Assembly: GCF_001661345.1 (NCBI RefSeq)
Contig: NW_017962919.1
Location: forward strand, 434,001 to 498,000
DNA from: Ascoidea rubescens DSM 1968
Taxonomy: Eukaryota; Ascomycota; Saccharomycetes; Ascoideales; Ascoideaceae
Direction: 5' to 3'
Length of the DNA: 64,000 bases
Part shown: piece by piece, positions 60,572 to 64,000 of the stretch
How the letters are laid out: every line of letters begins with the position of its first letter
Position numbering within the stretch: position 1 is the stretch's first letter
Position numbers and translations under genes: made by a program
The notes under the pieces: generated by a model
The model's database searches: none
What the model was told of the DNA's origin: nothing
What the model saw: the letters and a program-made list of their open reading frames with translations, nothing else

Positions 60572-61008
60572 AGTTATAAATTAACTATATGATAATTAAT
60601 TTATAAGTTTCTTTTTGTTTCTTTTGGTTGTTGTTTTTCCCCCATCACTAAATCATTTTATAATCGACTTTATTATTCTTTTTTATTACTTACCTCTATT
60701 ACTTTTTTTTATTTTCTTTTTATTCTTTTCCTCTGTTTTTTTACTATTATTGATATCCTAATCTTCATCATTGTCTTCGTCATAATCATTATTATCATTC
60801 TTTTATTCACTTTTTACTTAGTTTTTATTTAGTTTTCATAATCATTAATAAATAATGAATAACAAAAATAGAGTGTTGATTAGTATATATTTTTATAAAT
60901 GATAGACTAAAAAAAGTTTAAAAAAATAGATAGGTAAAAATTATTTTGTTCAAAAAAGAGCCTTGATAAGTTGCCATCTAAATACTTATATAAATACAAA
61001 TAAATAAA
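60572..61008. other. Convergent spacer between UBC11 and VMA4
   Basis: Very T-rich then A-rich, consistent with two facing 3' UTRs. Contains ATCATTAT-type short repeats near 60770-60800. No gene is seen. Confidence 0.6.
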
Positions 61009-61833
61009 TTAGTCAAAGAATTTTCTAGTTTTAGATGGACCAAATAATTTTAATCTGATAGCTGGTAAGGATAGCTCAGATAATAACTTTAATCTTTCAT
61101 CTAAAGTATTGTCAATGTCAATTTTTTTAGTGCTATTAATAATAATGACTCCACCATTAACATTATCATCTAAAAATTGATCTTCTAAGATTTCAATAGT
61201 AGTTTCATGAGAAGTCTTTTCCTTATAGTACTTTTCTAAATCTTCGATTGAATCCTTAACTAAACTAACGTCATTTTTTCTCAATCTTAAATAAATTTTA
61301 CTTTCTAATAATGACAATAAACCTTCTTGAATTAAGCCAATCAAGATTTTTTTATAATTCTCGCTATCGTTGTCATTATTTTTTGTTGTGATGATTTTTA
61401 ATTTATTTGCAGTTAATTCAAAAATATCGTCCAAAATTTTTTCTCTTTCAGATAAAATTTGCAATCTGGTTTTATTTGAAATAGTTGACTTGGTAATCTG
61501 TTGTTGCAATGAGGCCTTTTTCAATTTACTTTCATATAATGAATCAATTGATGAAATTTCGCTTCTAACAATATTGGCCTTCTCAATTTCATACTCTTCA
61601 TCAGCCTTTAATTTAATTTCTTTAGCTTTTTCTTCGGCTTCTTTTTTAATAAAGGCCTCCATTTTATGGAGTTCTTTAACGACCTAATGCAAAAATTAAT
61701 TAGAATTTCAATGTTAATACACTAATATACACATGGATAATACATCACAATAGATAATTAAATTATTCAAAATGTCACTTATTGGCAAATAATCACTTAC
61801 TTGGTCGTCACTTAAACCATGAACAGCAGCCAT
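61009..61833 (-). CDS. VMA4: V-ATPase V1 subunit E, two exons
   Basis: Exon 1 is 61801-61833 (33 nt, MAAVHGLSDDQ) and exon 2 is 61009-61683; the product is 235 residues, against 233 in yeast. The intron (117 nt) has donor GTAAGT and acceptor TTAG, phase 0, and the join reads DDQ-VVKELHKMEAFIKKEAEEKAKEI, matching the yeast N terminus. The ATG at 61662 inside exon 2 would delete the conserved N-terminal helix. Subunit E forms the peripheral stalk with subunit G. The long N-terminal helix, QQITKSTISNKTRLQILSERE, and the C-terminal LPAIRLKLFGPSKTRKFFD are diagnostic. Confidence 0.95.
61684..61800 (-). other. VMA4 intron
   Basis: 117 nt from GTAAGT to TTAG. No perfect TACTAAC; ATTAAC and TTCTAAT lie 22-36 nt before the acceptor. 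Confidence 0.85.
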
Positions 61834-62085
61834 TTTCGAATATTAAACAGTAAATACAAATAAATAAAACAAGGTACTAATAACCAAAGTATATTCTATG
61901 ATAAATTATCTATTAATTGAAGCTACTAGAAGGAATCCAACAGTATCACCATAAAATCTGTTATATTATAATCAAACGCAATGCTGGAAGTGCTGCTTAA
62001 ATTCAGCCAACCAACCAAAAGTTACCTGGACCAGATTAAAGTACAGTATATTATATATAAGGATAGTTCACAAACGCAGGTTGTA

Positions 62086-62169
62086 GGTTGTATAGTGTAG
62101 TGGTTATCACTTTCGGTTTTGATCTCAAGAAGCTTCCGAACAACCCCGGTTCGAATCCGGGTACGACCT
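62086..62169 (+). tRNA. tRNA-Gln (anticodon TTG) with a 12-nt intron
   Basis: 84 nt. Removing 62123-62134 leaves 72 nt closely matching S. cerevisiae tRNA-Gln(TTG). The acceptor GGTTGTA/TACGACC pairs (one T-G), the anticodon stem TTCGG/CCGAA is complete only without the insert, and the anticodon TTG is at 62119-62121. The insert starts one base 3' of the anticodon (after position 37), the canonical tRNA intron site. It contains TCAAG, which can pair with the anticodon loop as in known anticodon-intron helices. The yeast Gln(TTG) genes lack an intron. The T run after 62168 is the terminator. Confidence 0.93.
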
Positions 62170-62402
62170 TTTTTGTTTTTGTTGAAATCTCTTTGGAATC
62201 AATCGCAATAAGGTTTTGTACCGCGCATTTCAGCGTGTACCTGCGCCTCGGTGAGCTTAAATTCTTCAAAACAAGCCTGATGGAGCTTGGACCTATCAAC
62301 ATTAAATACCATCCTAATTCAGGTTTGTGTTTCTCTGTTTAAATCGCTGATAATGAGGTTTCTTCTGTCCATATATTTTCATATTTAGAGAACTCTTCAG
62401 TC

Positions 62403-64000
62403 ATGTTTTCCTTGAAATATAGAAAAAAAAGCGTGTCCCTAATATTCTCAAATTTTTTATTAAGGTCCACCACAAGATCAAAAAAATTTTCACTATTAGT
62501 TGGTCTAATCATTTTGCTGCTCCTCTATCATGTTATATCAATAGAAAAATTGACCAATTATTCAAATAGTCTTCCACTCTATCCATATTTTCATTCCAAA
62601 TTTATAGAACACCAACTTGATCAGTTGAACTCTCCTATTTCTTCCTCAGTATATTACCATACCAATTTTATACCTTATAATTTCACTTTATTCAAAAATC
62701 CCTTTAATATAAATTTTCTAAAAAATTATCAAATATCTCAATTAATTAACTTCAATCCAGTTTTATTTGATTGTAACTCTATTTCTAATAACTATGATGT
62801 TTATAATCACAACTATGGAAAAAAATATAATAAAAACAATTTTTTAATATCTTATCCAAAGAAAAAGATATCATTATCATCAAAATCTCAATATCTCAAT
62901 GATTTGAAAATTTTCAAATCCCAAATTATCAATTCTGTATATTCAGATCTACTATCTCCACTGGAATTCAAAAAGGACTATACAACCAGAAATCTTAAAA
63001 AAAGTTGGTATCAATATGGTGCAAGTTCAATATTTTTTAAAAAAAATGATCTATTCTTATTGACTAATAGAATTGTCTATTCTGACACCGAAAAAAGATC
63101 TTTTGCAAGATCGAGTTTTTTATCTTTTCAAATATATGACAAGAATTGGAATCAACTATATTCCAAAAACAATAAACATCTATATTGCTTTGTTAATCCG
63201 GATTTATCGAATTTGTTGAATACGCTTAATATTAAAAATATTAGTGCCATAATAAATTCATTGAAAAATGATTATCAAAATCATAATCGTAATCATAATC
63301 GTAATCATAATATAGATAGAAAATGTTTCAAAGCCCCTGCAATACTAGATATTCCTTTTTATTTTGAACTTAATCAAACTTCAAGATTTTTTGGTCCTGA
63401 AGATCCAAGGATCTTAATCAAAAAAACTTACTATAATTTTTATAATAATCAAGAAAACAGAACTTTGATAGATTCAATTGAATTGGAAGAGCCAATAATT
63501 ATTTATAATAAAATGACAAATCATACTTTTGATTATTACCGACTAATTCATGCTTTTTTACCCTTTCAAAATAAAGAAATAACTTTCACTTTCAACAAGC
63601 AAGCAAATACAGAAATTGAAAAAAATTGGCAACCCTTTTTCAATTCAAAAAATATTATCGATGTTTATCTTGAAAACAATGAAAACGATAGAAATAATCC
63701 AACCCATTTCACAAACGGTTATATTAATTTTATTTATTCAATTGATCCCTTGGAAATTCTATTATGTAGCTTAAACACTGGTATATGCAATTTCCAATTT
63801 CAGGATAACATTTACTGGAATTCCAAAAAATTATCAGTAGATCCTGTTCCTGATAATGAAAATATCTTATTCAATAGTGTAGTGAATAATGATAAAATTA
63901 GTGCTATGAGAGGTGGAACTAATTTAATCAAAATTCCAGTTTTTTTTTTAAATAAAATCTACCAATTACTGAATAGCAGCAACAATAATAATAATGATAA
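62403..64000 (+). CDS. Beta-mannosyltransferase, BMT/Wry family (runs off right edge)
   Basis: Open from ATG 62403 to the window end, at least 532 residues with no stop; the 3' end lies outside. A type II membrane anchor (about residues 29-47, FSLLVGLIILLLLYHV) follows a short basic cytoplasmic tail, as in Golgi glycosyltransferases. Family motifs are DTEKRSFARSSFLSFQIYD, FGPEDPRI (330-337), EEPIIIYNKM, FIYSIDPLEILLCSL and MRGGTNLIKIP. These enzymes add beta-1,2-mannose to cell-wall mannan in Candida albicans and Komagataella; the family is absent from S. cerevisiae. A NHNR repeat is coded near 63280-63315. Confidence 0.88.
   Translation, partial: MFSLKYRKKSVSLIFSNFLLRSTTRSKKFSLLVGLIILLLLYHVISIEKLTNYSNSLPLYPYFHSKFIEHQLDQLNSPISSSVYYHTNFIPYNFTLFKNPFNINFLKNYQISQLINFNPVLFDCNSISNNYDVYNHNYGKKYNKNNFLISYPKKKISLSSKSQYLNDLKIFKSQIINSVYSDLLSPLEFKKDYTTRNLKKSWYQYGASSIFFKKNDLFLLTNRIVYSDTEKRSFARSSFLSFQIYDKNWNQLYSKNNKHLYCFVNPDLSNLLNTLNIKNISAIINSLKNDYQNHNRNHNRNHNIDRKCFKAPAILDIPFYFELNQTSRFFGPEDPRILIKKTYYNFYNNQENRTLIDSIELEEPIIIYNKMTNHTFDYYRLIHAFLPFQNKEITFTFNKQANTEIEKNWQPFFNSKNIIDVYLENNENDRNNPTHFTNGYINFIYSIDPLEILLCSLNTGICNFQFQDNIYWNSKKLSVDPVPDNENILFNSVVNNDKISAMRGGTNLIKIPVFFLNKIYQLLNSSNNNNND

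Noticed and set aside
1-64000. Transposons, LTR elements or other mobile DNA
   Set aside because: I looked for terminal repeats, integrase/reverse-transcriptase or transposase motifs near the tRNA genes and in the large spacers and saw none.

Overview
The window is AT-rich nuclear DNA from a budding yeast (Saccharomycotina). The evidence is compact, mostly intronless genes, introns with GTATGT/GTAAGT donors and an AACTAAC-type branch site, tRNA genes close to those of Saccharomyces, and unmistakable yeast orthologues (FLX1, CHS7, ATG15, VMA4, PTC1, RPL21). A beta-mannosyltransferase of the Candida/Komagataella BMT family at the right edge argues for a lineage outside Saccharomycetaceae. Many proteins carry long Asn/Asp tracts from unstable AT-rich microsatellites. 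I could not settle the meaning of the CTG codon from this window.

Layout. 1-2.4 kb: 3' end of VPH1 (V-ATPase subunit a), a candidate structured RNA, and the exosome gene MTR3. 2.6-7.4 kb: a very divergent valyl-tRNA synthetase-like gene, then RPL21 with an 11-nt first exon and a long intron. 7.8-11.7 kb: APC5 and tRNA-Val(AAC). 12.7-19.2 kb: an F-box/leucine-rich-repeat protein, a 3.6-kb space holding a duplicated sequence block, and an amino-acid permease. 20.9-29 kb: a coiled-coil protein, CLP1 (33-nt first exon), a RIX1-like gene and TUM1. 30-39.8 kb: a 1850-residue repeat-rich protein of unknown role, RAI1, tRNA-Thr(AGT) and a small mitochondrial protein. 41-47 kb: a PlsC-type acyltransferase and two paralogous Aro8/Aro9-type aminotransferases flanking FLX1. 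47-50 kb: a possible 53-residue membrane peptide and a decayed gene. 50-58.5 kb: PTC1, PAC1, CHS7 and ATG15. 58.6-64 kb: tRNA-Ser(AGA), an unknown mitochondrial-type protein, UBC11, VMA4 (two exons), intron-containing tRNA-Gln(TTG) and the start of a BMT-family gene.

Most genes are housekeeping and not functionally clustered, but several pairs share a machine: VPH1 and VMA4 (V-ATPase), APC5 and UBC11 (anaphase-promoting complex and its E2), and MTR3 and RAI1 (RNA decay/processing). Promoter regions stand out as GC-richer patches, and nine CACGTG palindromes all fall between genes.

The most notable item is the ValRS-like gene at 2624-5803. It keeps the full domain order of cytosolic ValRS, but its HIGH, PPPNVTG, SRQLWWGH, GWDI and editing-site motifs are eroded while a 1059-codon frame is maintained. 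That pattern suggests a retained paralogue with a function other than charging tRNA-Val.
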